From Styela clava (taxonomy: Eukaryota > Chordata > Ascidiacea > Stolidobranchia > Styelidae): 64,000 bases of DNA. This document shows positions 33,941-46,440 of the stretch, piece after piece; within the stretch, counting starts at the first letter, position 1, and each line of letters opens with the position of its first letter. The notes beneath the pieces were generated by a model. The model made no database searches and had not been told where the DNA came from. It saw only the letters and a list, made by a program, of their open reading frames with translations. The stretch is from contig NC_135256.1 of assembly GCF_964204865.1 (NCBI RefSeq), forward strand, positions 22,844,703 to 22,908,702, given 5' to 3'. The translations under genes and the position numbers were made by a program.

Positions 33941-35877
33941 TATATACACGCTTTGCTTTGAACACGGCCACAGCAAAGGTAAATTTTATACTGGCCATCT
34001 ACGATATCTTCAGTTGATAAACGCTTCTGTTGATCTTTGTTGCCAAATGTAGAGTTGATTTATAATGCACAAATATGGTAAATGAATATATAATGGTAAC
34101 ATAAGTTTTGAAGCATATTCGGCACGTAAATCTACTTGTTACAACCGCACACAGAAAATTTTAGCAGCATTCTCAAGTCCAGTCGGCAGTAATAAATGTA
34201 TCATTCATTGTTGTTCGCGAATTATACACAGTGGTGATTGCTTCTCGAGATTTCTTGATCTTCCTCACTGTCCGCTTGGATGTATTATGATGAAATAACG
34301 AAGATAAATTACTGTTATTTATTATTGTCGCCGTGTATGTATATGATGCGTATTCATAAAATTAGTCACCACTTGTTAAAACGTCATATTTCAGAGTATC
34401 CACCCCTCAACGAGTATAGGACACGCCACTGCATATTCTTTAGAGTTCTAATAAAAATAACCACTCGCCTATAAATGAATGCATGTTGTAGACTCGTAGA
34501 GCCATGTTCTAGTCAAGACGGTGAAAATTTGAGAAAAATTTACTGGACGAGTAACAAGTTTTTCTAACTTTGAAATACTATGAATGTGAACAGCAGCACC
34601 AAGTAAGTTTTACAACGACAACAATAATTTAGCAGAGCAATTATAGGTCCACATCGTTTCCAGCAATAGAGCCGCGTCGCAGCAGCGGCGACAATGTGAT
34701 AGCACAGACCCTACATATTTATGTTCAGATAAGACATGACAAGCTGAAACATAGGTGACCAATTGCAATGTCTCATGGTTCAGAGAAATACCACTGTGTT
34801 TCGGGTTAATCGTTGTTCAAACAAACACGCTGATACTAATTTATTTTAGTCTTTTATTTATTTAATATAATGGTGCCGAATCATTGTTACTGGAATATGT
34901 CGTTGAATAGTTGACCATTGATGACGACAAAGAGTTTAATTAAGCACTTTCCATTTGAAACATATGTCCTGTTCCCTGTTGACAAGACGCAGTCGGTACT
35001 GATGCTTATTTGTACGATAAAACGCAAAAATATGTTTATCAGATGGTGAATTTGTTTGAGATAAACATGAAATTATTTTTCTTCGCTTTGTTTTAGGTTT
35101 AAATTTATGCCGTATCAATACAAATGTTCCCATGGCATGTATAAACTATTGTATTATGATAAATACCAATGAATTCCAGCAAAAACTATAGCAACGACTT
35201 AAATAGGTGAGATTATGGTATCCTGTGTACACTAGTAAAATAATTAAAATATTTACTTGAATATTTGACAGTTAAGCATATGACAGCCCGAGTGGTGTTA
35301 TTGGAGACTCGTTTAGCTTTTTATATTATTTATGTCCATCTGCGGTCATCCTGAAAACCACAAGTTTTTTTCTATGCAGATCGAGCAAATACAGTGAAAT
35401 AACAAATGTGTCAAAGATTTTGCTGATAGTGTACGTACCGGGTGTGTAGATTCCCACGGATGTTTTGAACAGTTACTATCATGGCGTGGTGCCTAAAATA
35501 TCTATCATTGAATATATATTATTAATCAATTATTTTTATACTTTATAATACAGATTATTATATCATATCATTAGAACTGCGTCATGAGTCGAGTAAATAA
35601 GGCGATTTACTAAAATTGAATGAATTGCTTTTCAGGTAAACAGCGTCACCATTAGTAAGGGTGGCAATATATACAACTTCTGTTGCTTAACAATAGATGC
35701 AGTGGTTAACACATGGAATACTCGATGCGTGTGTGTGGGCGTTCCGTAAACCACAAAATGCACAATTAGAAGACTCATCTCGTCAAGACCTATTTTCAGT
35801 GAGAGATTAGAAATTGCTGTTGAGGTATAATGACAGCAGGAGAGTTCGTAACAGAAATTTGGGTACTCCTGAAGGTG
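33941..35877. other. Non-coding stretch of copy 1
   Basis: No exon-like segment with good splice sites or recognisable protein similarity was found. Open frames here (34280, 35133 antisense, 35886 antisense) are short and encode unfamiliar, low-information peptides. It is repeated nearly unchanged at about 57261-59197 in copy 2. Confidence 0.45.
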
Positions 35878-36072
35878 ACCGTACATTTGAACCCATGTAC
35901 ATTTGAACCCATGCGTATATCCACGGGTTCAATCTATATGCGGGTGCTAAAACCCATGGGTTAGGGTTAGTATGGGTTTAACTATCCGTGGAACAAAAAA
36001 AATTCCATAGGTGCAATAGCATACAGGTGCAATTGTCATGGGTTCAAATGTACGTGGGTTCAAATGTAATGG
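35878..36072. mobile_element. ACATTTGAACCCATG MITE followed by a half foldback repeat
   Basis: CCGTACATTTGAACCCATG and a second GTACATTTGAACCCATG open the left end. The right end has CATGGGTTCAAATGTACG and GGGTTCAAATGTAATGG in inverse orientation, giving doubled terminal inverted repeats over ~195 bp. The middle includes ATGGGTTAGGGTTAGTATGG. Directly after it, 36075-36119 is one arm of the CAAGATGGCG-family foldback (CTCCTGAAGTATACGCACCA). Duplicates at 59198-59391 and 59394-59438. No open frame. Confidence 0.75.
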
Positions 36073-36616
36073 AACCACTCCTGAAGTATACGCACCAAAA
36101 TGTCACATAACCTGAACCCTATTCATTCCTAAACTTCCCGCTTTGCACGAAACATGCAAGTATATTCTATGAATCTGGCATTGACCGTGTTTGCGCGATA
36201 CGTTGATAAAAAAGCTGTCAAATTCTAAAACAACTGACATTCTGAATGCATTTGAAAATACTTATTGAAATTTATTCAATTCTCTGGTGTTATGAATGTA
36301 TAATACCTATTTTTTTTGTTATTAAAATGAAGTTTTTTTTCTACAATTATATACCCTTGGCGGACAAATTGTGATTTTATTCATTAGTCATATTTTTCCA
36401 TTTATACTTTAATAATTATGGTACTCTACGTTTTGAATTCGTGTTTATAAAATATATGCATATAAATACAAATGTTCTCAAGTATTGGAAATTCACTTCT
36501 TGTGTAGTTATCTGTATTACCTACCAAAAAGACTTGACTGTCAAATTACCTTTAGTGAGATATAATAAATATACTATTTCGCGTTTCAACAACAGTTAAA
36601 CTAAAAGTTGATCACA

Positions 36617-39343
36617 ATGAATGTATATCTCCCGAGATGGCTTCTCTTAATGGTTTTTGCGACAAATGCATTTGCAGGTAAGATATTATTGCTTTTTTCA
36701 TGTTTTCCGTTAATTTTAAATTTGATCCAAGTGTAAAAGGTAAAACTCGCTACGACAACGGCTTGCATAAAATGTTGTTCTCACAGAAATTCAGACTCGC
36801 AAAACGTGATGTAGGGACCGTGTTTTCGGAACCGCATCGTTTTGTCAATATTTCATCCAACTCATCACGAAATATGTATTAGAAAATTAATACTATTTCA
36901 AGGAATGATAAAAAAAAAATTTTCATTGAAATATTATGTTGTAGTACATCTACGTTTTATCATTATCTTCAAATATTAGACGAGGTCTGCTACCAACCAC
37001 TCGGATGTTTCACGAATGATTTCCCATACACAAGTCCAAGGAGGCCTGTTCCGCACCTTCCATGGAGTCCAGAAGAAATTGGGACAGAATTTCGACTTTT
37101 CACCAGGTACAATTTATATATTATTGCATCTTAACACTGTAAAACTTCAAAAACTCGTGATTCTGCTCTATTTCAAGTTGAAGGCTGGATAGTTGATGTC
37201 ATATACATATAGCCTATTACCAGTATCGACTCGGTCGAAAAAATTCTCGCTATTGACTAGGTCTTATTTTAATTAGGGGGAGGGCTTATATTAAAATCAT
37301 TTTTAAAATTTAAGGGTATTTTCAGTTTTATTTTCGGTGAAACACGGTAGCACTGATTTAACATTACCATTACGTTTCAGCGTTTCAATTTCCCATATTA
37401 GCCCTACCGTTATAAGGGAAAATTATAATACTCGTTAAGGGTATACATGAATTGATATTCTAAAGCCCTCTCTTTGTACACCGCCGACGTTCCAAGTTAC
37501 AATTTTTTCTAAATTTAGATATAACCAGTTTGGATACCATTTGCTGTCCTACTCGGATGCACAGACAATAGTCGAATCAACTTTTAGTCCTTTCAGAAAA
37601 ACAAAATTTATCGTTCACGGATTTACCTCCCAAGGAGCCGCATCGTGGGTCTTGGTAAATATTATACAATAGTAGAAGTTGAACTGTCTTTACGCACATT
37701 TAAAGAGAATTTCTGTAACTGAAAAGCATAACCCTAAAACAGACTTGTTCAGTAATGTATAACACTTTATAGTTGTAGGCCTACTACGAGTTACCAGAAT
37801 TATATTATGCCAAATCATCGTTGAAAGTAAAGTAAACCTGAACACAAACTATCGTACGTTATTGTTGGCTTCAACTAACATCTCTTTTCTAATTTTAGGA
37901 ATTGAAAAATGCAATTCTCGGGGTTGATAATGCAAATGTTATCATTGTAGACTGGAGTAAAGGAGCTGATCCAAATAAAATTTACGGGCAAGCCGCAACC
38001 AACACAAGAGTTGTCGGTGCACAAATAGCGCACTTGATTAATGTCATTAAGGTGGGCAAAACAGTATTAATAATTTGGGTAGATCATTTTAAACTACTTC
38101 CGACAATACTTACACATAAATATTATCACCAATTTCACGATTTTGTCTAACACCGCGTATTTCAAGTTGCTTACAATATGAAATTATTTTTTACTGACAT
38201 TTGTTCTTGTCTGGTGGAATATTGGCGGTGTAAATTTAGATCTGGAAGATTACAATTGGTTAAAAGTATAAAATCCAAAATATTGCAGGACAACACTGGC
38301 GCGCTTGCAAGTGACTTTCACGTTATCGGGCACAGTCTTGGTGCTCACGTTGCAGGATACGCAGGAAGGGAATTGTTCAACTTGGGGAGAATCACTGGTA
38401 AGTACACCAATCAATTTTGCTGCGTTATACACAACGAAGAGAGACTGATTTGAGGCTGAAAACAACAACAGATAATAATTGTTGGCCTATTATTTATGTG
38501 AAGCCTTAAACATTCCATATAAAATGCAAGTGGGTCCTATTCTGCTTTAAAAAGGTTGGGAAATCTAAAGTCTATAATTTAATAATTACAGTACACAAAC
38601 ATGATGACTGTTTCTTATAAATATTTCGAATATTGTGTTAATCCGGAATTCATTTATTTATACCCTCCAAACAACTATAGCTCTATTATAGGTTTAGATC
38701 CTGCAGATCCATACTTCCAGGGAACGCCAATAATCATTCGTCTTGACCCCACTGATGCGCGCTATGTCGACGTTATACACACTGACGGAGATCCATTTTT
38801 AAGCATGGGTTGGGGCATGATTGATCCGGTTGGTCATGCAGATTTTTATCCAAATGGAGGTGTGGACCAGCCCGGATGCCCAGGCAATGAGGTCGAGGAC
38901 GGTATGGCTTGCATTCTACATTTTACCATTTCTTACCGGTCTTATCATATTGTTTTTGCATAATGAACAATTGCTCTCTTCCCTTTGAAGGTCAATGGTG
39001 GAAAGTAGCCTGTAGTCACGAACGCGCACACGATCTTTTAATTGATTCAATAATAAATCCTGACAAACCGATGCGAGGTTATCGATGTGCAGATTATCAA
39101 ACTTTTTTAGAAGGAAAATGTAACACCTGTGATGCGAATGGTTGTCCTGCACTTGGGTGAGTGAAGAAAACTCGATATTTAACCTGCCGCACTGTCTATT
39201 GGATTTGTTTCGTGTTTGAAAGAAAATCATTTACTATATATTCAATTTTCAGATACTATTCAAATGAGATAGCTACGTCATCGGAGACACTGGTAAAATA
39301 TTTTCTTACAACAGCAAGCGAGTCACCTTATGGAAATGTATAG
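36617..39343 (+). CDS. Pancreatic-lipase-family secreted lipase, copy 1
   Basis: Eight exons, all with GT/AG borders and matching phases: 36617-36677, 36980-37106, 37519-37654, 37899-38051, 38289-38397, 38692-38901, 38991-39156 and 39253-39343 (1,053 nt, 350 aa). The start gives the signal peptide [20 protein letters not shown]. The N-terminus [15 protein letters not shown] and [16 protein letters not shown] is typical of pancreatic lipases. Catalytic residues: Ser175 in GHSLG (exon 5), Asp198 in [13 protein letters not shown] (exon 6), His275 in ACSHERA (exon 7). The lid loop between Cys258 and Cys273 has only 14 residues, short for triglyceride lipases. The protein ends ([11 protein letters not shown]) where a PLAT domain would begin; none is present, though a weak GT after AAT might allow further splicing. 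It would hydrolyse acyl-glycerol or phospholipid esters outside the cell. Confidence 0.95.
37256..37440. mobile_element. Diverged GTGTTTCCC-family MITE in lipase intron 2
   Basis: GGTCTTATTTTAATTAGGGG through TTTCGGTGAAACACGGTA resembles the reverse complement of the left part of the MITE at 12213. Following sequence (CCCATATTAGCCCTACCG, AAGGGAAAATTATAAT) resembles that element's right part. The duplicate is in intron 2 of the second lipase (60576-60760). Highly decayed. Confidence 0.5.
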
Positions 39344-41026
39344 TTGGACTGGGTAGTCAGAGTCTTCCATGCGTTTTATATATATATATCTTATATATGT
39401 GAATGAAAAGTAATTTAAAATGACGGGTGGTGATTCAATAAAAGTATAATGAAACGAATAGCAACTATGACAGAATTTGTGTGGTGCACAAGGCAGCAGG
39501 GGTTTTATCATTTCGAGTGCTTTAAAGTCGAGATGCGTAATCTTCGGTGCTAACGCAATTAACTAGCTACATCCGTGATTTACATTTCGAATACTTCTCA
39601 AATAGAGATGAATAGTGTTGAAAAGGACGTACGAGTATGTGACTTACTACAGATGCTGCAAAATCGCTTTTCATAAAAATACGTTAAACGGGGCAAGAGT
39701 GTCGGGAAGGTATTGCGACTGGTAGAAAGGTTTCACAAAAGGCTGTGATTAGTATTTCAAATTGAAGCTGTATTTAGTTCTCAAATTTGAAGCTGAACAA
39801 CAATTTCACGTACCACCTGCCACTAAGGATGGAATTGAAATACCTCCTGCTCCGAAATCTGGAAATGCTTTTCATAAACATGGCTCTGAGCTAAGAGATC
39901 ATATCACGATATCGTGTAGAATGTGTACGTCATTATGCAAAATCAAAAAGTTTGAAGATGGATCGCATTCACAAGTTTTGCTGTATGATTTAGCTGTCTT
40001 CCCTCTTCCCGGGATATATATATGAAATTCCTATCCTATCTTTGTAATTTTGATGGATGGACTTGTGGACGTTCATGGGGTTTTGTGTATAGCAGATTAA
40101 AAGAGTCACACAATGCACATAATCACTTAATTTAAAATAAAAAAAATTGTTTCACTTCAAAAGCCCACGCTCAAAATAAGAAAATTACTAATCATTAGAA
40201 ATTCAAATCATTCCTAACCCTCACTCCAACTGGATAATTGCTAATACTCTGTGTTTTTCTCAAATCCTACATTTTTGCAATATTGAGGGGGGGGGAGTTT
40301 TGTACGAAAAATCCAAGAATTATATGGCGTAACCTAAGATACCAATACCGTGTGTCTGTATCCATTGTTGTGCCATAATGGTGATGGCGAAAATGGAAGC
40401 AGGTGCTTTTTGTTGTTGGGCTATGCGGATGAAAACTCGAAAAATGATAATGCAAAATTTGCAACTTGGAAAGTCGAAAGATGATATATCTCCTCAAAAA
40501 CATTGGTAGCTCAAGTCATTTATTTCTTATACTTTAAATTTCATTGAAATGCGGTTAAAAGCATCTGTCCATTGTTTTACAGAAATAGAGATTGCCCAGA
40601 ACGAGGGCTTATAATTTTCAGCAAAGTTGTGCGATAAAATATCCTTTACACAATCGTCGTATTTTAGATTATTATTATTGTAGACTGAATTCCCATCTTC
40701 GATTTGTCCGTAAACTACATTTTGTTGGTACACCGTGATTAAGGTGGTGGTCACGCAAATATTTAGCTTCAAACCTCAAGTCATAATTACCTATGATATT
40801 TCAGAAGCGCTGCAAAAGGAAAGTGATATGAGTTTTCGAAGAAGTGTACTAGAATCCAACGTGTAACAGTGATTTACAGGTTCAAAAAAATCACAACTGT
40901 GCGAAGCCACACATAGTATTATAAATTGAACGTGAAAGTTTCTATATCTGCGATGAACTATAGCTACTTTTGCATAATTAGTAGGTTGTGTATTAGGAAT
41001 GTTTCACGATATACAACTATTTTCAG
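39344..41026. other. Mostly non-coding downstream region with a SINE tail
   Basis: Downstream of lipase copy 1, ATTCAATAAAAG at 39433 may serve as its poly(A) signal. At 39993-40040 CTTCCCGGGATATATATATG then AAATTCCTATCCTATC is the 3' end of the SINE family seen at 6677. A minus-strand frame at 40772-40527 (ending SISVKQWTDAFNRISMKFKV) looks somewhat protein-like after an AATGTAG acceptor, but I cannot connect it to other exons. Confidence 0.45.
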
Positions 41027-41142
41027 GAGACTTTCGTCCAACCTCTGGAACAGCTCGATCAAACCCAGATCGAGAAACATCACTCTACAATCTACATGCT
41101 GTATCACGCTCACACTTAGACATATTTAACCCATTCATGTAG
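41027..41142 (+). CDS. Possible terminal exon of an unrecognised gene
   Basis: After the acceptor CAACTATTTTCAG the sequence is open with two leading bases and reads DFRPTSGTARSNPDRETSLY, NLHAVSRSHLDIFNPFM, then TAG. The composition (polar, Arg/Ser-rich) looks like a cytoplasmic tail and the codons look real, but no upstream exon was identified with confidence. Immediately downstream (about 41158) CAGGCATGGCGAACC resembles a hAT terminus without a visible partner. Confidence 0.35.
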
Positions 41143-41771
41143 TAATCTATATATCAGGCATGGCGAACCACTTACCCCAAGGTTACAAGTGTGACCAGCA
41201 TGTTTTTGGTTACCCGCCAAGTCACAAATTAATGTAAAAATATGATAAATTTACTCGATAATAAAACACTTTTTAATTCAATCTGGCAATAAGTGAATTA
41301 CGATAGTTGTTACAGTAAATCATTATTGCTCGCTGGAAACAATGCTATTGCAACGTTTATAATACAGTCGGTTACAATAGGCTGTCATTTGACAGCAGGT
41401 TTAATTTTAAGGGCAGCTTTACTATTGTAAAAGTTTGGATGCTTATTTTGGAAGTGTTTTGGAGAGTTGACTCTTACAAACCGATTTACATGCTCAAACC
41501 CTTATTTTTCAAAATAAACAACCACGTACCGTTTACACTTACTAAATAGCTCGTTTTAGTCTAGTCTATCGCAGCTTTCCCGGGACTAATTTTTGATTAT
41601 TGCAACTAAACTGAAGCTCACCGGAAGACATAATGACAATTAAAACGCTTCATTTACAACTAGTTTTTCAGACAAATAACACGCAAAACCCCCAAAACGA
41701 GACAATGTTTACAACCACGCTCGAATATCTGTCAGAGCGAACGAAAGCGGGGAAACAACCATTGTCTAATG

Positions 41772-42224
41772 CAGGAGTGGGCAACATACGGCCCGCAGGG
41801 GCCTGACCGGCCCGCTGACTGTATCCGACCACACTCTGTAATGTGGTCCGACGCATCATCCCTGAAAGTTACCGATCGCTCTACTCTCACAGCACTGTCA
41901 GTGCGAGCTGGTGAAATAAACAATTGCCTTAGTGAACAAACAATTGAGTTAGCACACTTGTTAAACAAATAATACAAGGTCAAAGCAGAGAGTATAGATT
42001 CTAAATATAAATAGAATTTAGATTTTATATTAAGTTTTATTAACCATGGAATATCCCAAGAAACGTAAAGTTGACAGAGAGTGTCGAGCATTTAATTTTC
42101 TTTCTTGCATTAGCGAATAAATGTGTGATTAAGATATTGAATACTATTCCTGTAATAATCCGGCCCACCGAGGACTTCATTTTCCCACATCTGGCCCGCC
42201 GACTAGAGAAGTTGCCAACCCCTG
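41772..42224 (+). mobile_element. Internally deleted hAT element, 453 bp, keeps transposase start
   Basis: Ends CAGGAGTGGGCAACATACGG and AGTTGCCAACCCCTG, with flanking 8-mers GTCTAATG (41764-41771) and GTATAATG (42225-42232), one mismatch. An ATG at 42046 in a CCATGG context opens MEYPKKRKVDRECRAFN, then the frame leaves the transposase and runs into the right terminus. The start is like hAT transposases of the GTF2IRD2/ZBED-like group. A second copy of the same family at 47490-49571 carries another insertion. Both lack the zinc finger and catalytic core. Confidence 0.88.
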
Positions 42225-42239
42225 GTATAATGTCTACCT

Positions 42240-43166
42240 CAGGGTGGTCCAAGGTTGTCGGCTCCGGGGGCCACAGACTTATTTTTTGCATCGTTCGCGG
42301 GCCACAATAGTGCCAGGTGTATTTAAACAGTGCAATACAAACAAACACTTTTATTGTGCAACCACATTGATCAGTATTTGTCATTTATCAAGCTAAAACA
42401 TGCAAAAACTACCAAAAAACTTACTAAAACACGCAAAAGTCTTTCTATATCTACATTTAGATAAAAATTTCAAACTCGTCATAACGGAAAATGTGCTTCT
42501 GCAAATGTAAGTGCTTTCGAAAATGCTAATTGCTCACAAGAATCTAAAATGCCGTTTAAAATAATATTCTTTTGTCACCGACACAACTTGCCGACATATC
42601 AAGCAAGCATTGTCGTATTTTCCCTCTCACATCCACTCAAAAATCGGTTTGAATTCGCCAGATTTCTTCCCAAACTCATGTTTACAAAATTACAAATAGC
42701 TGCAGATTGATTGATTACCAAATGTGTTGCACGGGAGGGTAATTACTAAATTTTCTGACATATAGGCAGCATTTTTGTAATACTGTTTAGGCTGGTTGCA
42801 AAAATCACTCGGCATGAATTATATTGTTAGGCCATAACATTAATATTTAGTTATCAGGCATAGCTAATCCGCATTCGATTTTTACTTTTCTAGAATGCCA
42901 AAATTGTTAGCATATATTCCCGACCAAAAAGATAGAAAGCCAGAGAACAATTTCTAGCACATCATTCAACTTCGCTAGTTGCCTCAGCTGGTCATAGCAC
43001 TAGTCAATTCAGTGACATTTGCATTTTTGATGTAACAATATGTTAAAAGATTTTTCTGGTTAATTTTATGACGAAACAACACCAACTGCGAATTTTTGAT
43101 TACTCTTCAAATGCGACGCGGGCCACAGACACATGTGGCCTGCAGGCCTGGGTTTGGACCACCCTG
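42240..43166. mobile_element. hAT-like element with CAGGGTGGTCCAA ends
   Basis: Begins CAGGGTGGTCCAAGG and ends GGTTTGGACCACCCTG, with GGGCCACAGAC near both ends. It is 927 bp, AT-rich inside, with no transposase. Flanking 8-mers (GTCTACCT, GTATAGGT) do not match well, so the target duplication is unresolved. It lies only 16 bp from the preceding hAT. Confidence 0.78.
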
Positions 43167-43986
43167 GTATAGGTCATGTGATGTACATAGTACAAAAATA
43201 ATACATGTTAAATAGACATTTTACCTTTTGATTTAGAATGTTGTATTGTGATTTTCAAATGAATAAAAAGATTATGGGATTTGTTTTAAAACCATCTTTA
43301 CTTTGGATAAATATATCCTCGATACGATTTCACCATTCTGATGATAGCACATTGGTACGCCAGAGAATGGGATATTTCGCCAGTATATCTATGTCATATT
43401 TATACACGTGAACAAATATCGCGTCATTAGAATGACTTCTAGAAATCAAGATTCTAGAAGTTGTGCGATATGTCACCGATATGCTGATGTTATACTAGCG
43501 CAAACAAGTGTTGCGCCATTAGAATGACCTACTAAAAATTGCGGTGTTTTCACATTGATATGATGTCATGTTTGTACATCTCCATTAGATTGCTATATTA
43601 GGACATTAGGTGTTATTTATTTATATGTCAAAATTTCGCGAAAAGCGCCGAAACTATTTATATAGCTTGCACACAACTCACCTTTCACTTACCTAAGGAA
43701 TCAGTGAATGAATGAATTGATTCATTTTTCGATCTCCATCCCAAATAAGAAGCAGTCAAGTGTGCCAAACAAATATCGTGCGCTCGAGAAGCGTCGGTCG
43801 ACGAAGCGCTCGGCTTTGTATTCGTATCGATGAGCAAATATTTTTTACTGATATAACTTTCCACTTTGCAAACACACCATTCGTTGCTGTGCTATGAGTA
43901 CAATAGTGTGATAACCGTTTGATTTTATTGTAGTAGAGCCCAATTTTACTTTACTGTTGAACACAGAAGATTTCGGTAAGAACAAC

Positions 43987-45761
43987 ATGGTGCAGTATAA
44001 GTTATATTATTTTGATGCTCGTGGCAATGCTGAAATTATACGGTTGATATTTGCATATTCGGATGTTAAATATGAAGATGTGAGAATACCAAGGGAAGAA
44101 TGGCCTAAGCATAAATCAGGTACATTAATATATATATATAATAATAAACCAGTAATACTTTCTCGTTTCATCAAGTTTCTATTACTGATTCTAAAAACCG
44201 TAATTTTTGATATGATTATTATTATATATAGTTGCAGCAACTTTTTGTATTTCAGTGGAAGCCAGTTTTGCTCAGAGATGAATTATCCTTACTTCTAAGT
44301 GGGCGGAACCCGCTCTATTAATTATTTTGAGTGAGTAGTAGGTCCATGGCGTCATGTGAATTGTGACGTCATCCAAATAAAATTCAGGGGACTACAAAGT
44401 AGTATTCCTGATTTTAAAAAGCTGAGCAATTTCTCGTAACTTACGAGTTTAACTGATTACGTTTATGAAGTGTCACAATCTTTTTTAAAAGTTGCACATT
44501 GCAAATGTTGTACTCGTTTTCAGATATGCCTCTAAGACAGCTTCCAGTCTTGGAAGTCGACGGAGTCAAACTTTGCCAATCTGCAACGCTGAATCGTTAT
44601 ATGGCGAGGGAATTTGGGTTGATGGGAAAAACGAGCAAGGATGCATATTACATCGAAATGTTTTGTGACTCAATGATGGAAATTGTATGGAAATATCCCT
44701 TTATGGAGGAAGACGAAAAAAAGAAGGTGATTTAAATTTTTAAATATATTTATCACTAAAGAATAGTGCTTTTATTGTAGTATAGCGGCATTTCAATATC
44801 ATGCCAATTATTTGAAGAGAGCATTAGTTCCATGGCGTAATGTGAAATATGACAGCATCCAAATAAAATCCAGGTGACTCCAGAGTATTATTCATGATTT
44901 TGAAAAGCTGAAGTAACTTCTCATAACTTACGAACTTAACTAAATACGTTTATAAATTTTCACAATATTACAGGCAGCTCGAGCCGAGGAATTTAAAAAA
45001 ACGACTCCTGAATCCTTGTCTAGACTTCAGAAAATGATTGAGAAATGTCCTCATGATGGGGGAGAGTGGATATTTGGAACGGTATGTATGATATAGACAT
45101 ATCTATGTATATCAAAATTAAGTGACAAAATCCAGAGTGACTTCATTACGTGGAATTAATTAAAGGGTATGTTTTAATTCTCAATCCATCAACCATAACG
45201 AATCCCATTTTTAGCGGAAATTTTTCATTGAGTGTTCAACACTTCCGACCCGAATAAGTTATTTCTTTTAAGTATTAATTTGCTTTAAAACCGAATTGGC
45301 TACATTTGCTATGTTGTGACGACTTGTATTGGTAGGCCAGTTCTACTCCGCAACTCAGATATTTGCAGCTTTTCTGCAGGTTTGTGTGAAAGAGGTTCCA
45401 TCGAACTCACAATGTTGATGATTCATACTAATTTAGAATCCTATTCGCACTCAAGCTGACAGAAGTCGGTATTTCCTAAAAATATATTCTAAAAAATGTT
45501 ACTGTTGCTTGTGCAACATTGGAAAATAGAGTGGTAATATATTTTAATATTCAAATATATTTTGGTAAATTTCTTGATGTATATGTGTATTCACAGTTTA
45601 CACTCGCCGATCTCTACTTGTTCACATTTGGAGATTTTGTGTTGCCGGTTTGCAACGACATACTTTCTAGTGTTCCTGAGATGCAGAAAATATACGAAAA
45701 AGTGAAAAGTCTTCCCAAGATTGCCGCTTGGATTGAAAAAAGACCAGTGACATTTCTTTAA
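43987..45761 (+). CDS. Sigma-class glutathione S-transferase
   Basis: Four exons with consistent GT/AG borders and phases: 43987-44119, 44524-44726, 44974-45081 and 45597-45761 (609 nt, 202 aa, the usual length for the class). I chose ATG 43987 because MVQYKLYYFDARGNAEIIRL aligns with the start of sigma GSTs; the in-frame ATG at 43957 would add ten atypical residues. The catalytic Tyr8 is in LYYFDARG. Glutathione-site features follow: Trp39 and Lys43 in EEWPKHKS, LPVLEVDG, and QSATLNRY. The C-terminal helical domain has WIFGT/FTLADLYLF across the exon 3-4 join and ends WIEKRPVTFL. The enzyme would conjugate glutathione or isomerise prostaglandin H in the cytosol; which activity cannot be told. 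Introns 1 and 2 share a ~160-bp repeat. No second copy is seen in the window. Confidence 0.95.
44330..44971 (+). repeat. ~150-bp direct repeat shared by GST introns 1 and 2
   Basis: 44337-44486 (GGTCCATGGCGTCATGTGAA, ATCCAAATAAAATTC, then TTCTCGTAACTTACG) aligns with 44824-44969 (GTTCCATGGCGTAATGTGAA, ATCCAAATAAAATCC, TTCTCATAACTTACG), roughly 80% identical. In intron 2 the repeat abuts the acceptor of exon 3; in intron 1 it ends ~37 bp before that of exon 2. It has no open frame. Confidence 0.82.
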
Positions 45762-46440
45762 TTGAAATATATTGGGACAGCATGATAATATTAATTGACT
45801 ATTATAGTGCATTTATATGTTTCTGTATTGAGTTGTACGACTACAAATCACTCCTCCCAAACAAACAAAATAATGTTTCTGTAGTAATGCATTAATTCAC
45901 AATTTTTGTAGTAAAATATTACAAACTGGCTTTCGATAGACTTTTTCATCTTTCTGTCGGTTTTTGTCCAAATATACAAATCGGATTAAGAAAGAACTTG
46001 GAACAGCCCAACGATGTAAACGAGAATATCGGTCAGAGACCGAAGACTTATCGATCGAAAGTTAGGGGATCCCCCAAAACAGAAACTGCGGTTTCGATTC
46101 GAAAAATTCTGCAAACCCGAACTGGATTGTTTTGATTAGTTTTCAGCTAATATCAGAAATGTAAGAAACAATAGCCAACTCCCCATGTCGTCGAAATACT
46201 ACTCGAGGAAATACTTTTATGAAGAATTCTGCAAATCCGAACTGGATTGTTTCGATTAGTTTCCAGCCAATAGCCTATTTCTGTATTTACCAATCCTATA
46301 GTTTGTGTCAAATACAACGGCGCTAACCCAGGTTGCGACGGCTATTCAAACACAGCCTAGCGATATTTTGGTGAGGAATTCTGCAACCCCGAACCTGATT
46401 TAGGGATATGGACATTGCTTAAACTTTAAGGAGTAATTAT
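45762..46440. other. Non-coding downstream of GST with short direct repeats
   Basis: No gene seen. GAATTCTGCAA-type words recur (GAAGAATTCTGCAAATCCGA near 46218, GAATTCTGCAACCCCGAACC near 46374, and a related GAAAAATTCTGCAAACCCGA near 46098), each followed by an ACTGGATTGTTT-like segment in two cases. This hints at a decayed tandem element. No exact AATAAA follows the GST stop codon. Confidence 0.4.

Larger units (their letters stand above)
29796..40673 (+). repeat. Segmental duplication, copy 1
   Basis: From 29796 (TCCTCCGCACCGCGTAGATC) onward the sequence matches 51818 onward, collinear and direct, with offsets changing from 22,022 to 23,327 through small indels and one 1.29-kb gap. By eye the identity is about 99%. 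The last comparable base is about 40673, because copy 2 runs off the window, so the right limit is unknown. It contains the 5' end of a LINE ORF1, foldback repeats, a gag remnant, MITEs and the first lipase gene. Confidence 0.95.

Noticed and set aside
39762..40025. Plus-strand 87-aa frame with PPAPKSGNAFHKHG
   Set aside because: Its end lies in a SINE tail and its start has no good acceptor; I could not link it to the lipase as a PLAT exon.
41158..41771. Another complete hAT starting CAGGCATGGCGAACC
   Set aside because: Only one plausible terminus was found and no matching right end or target duplication.
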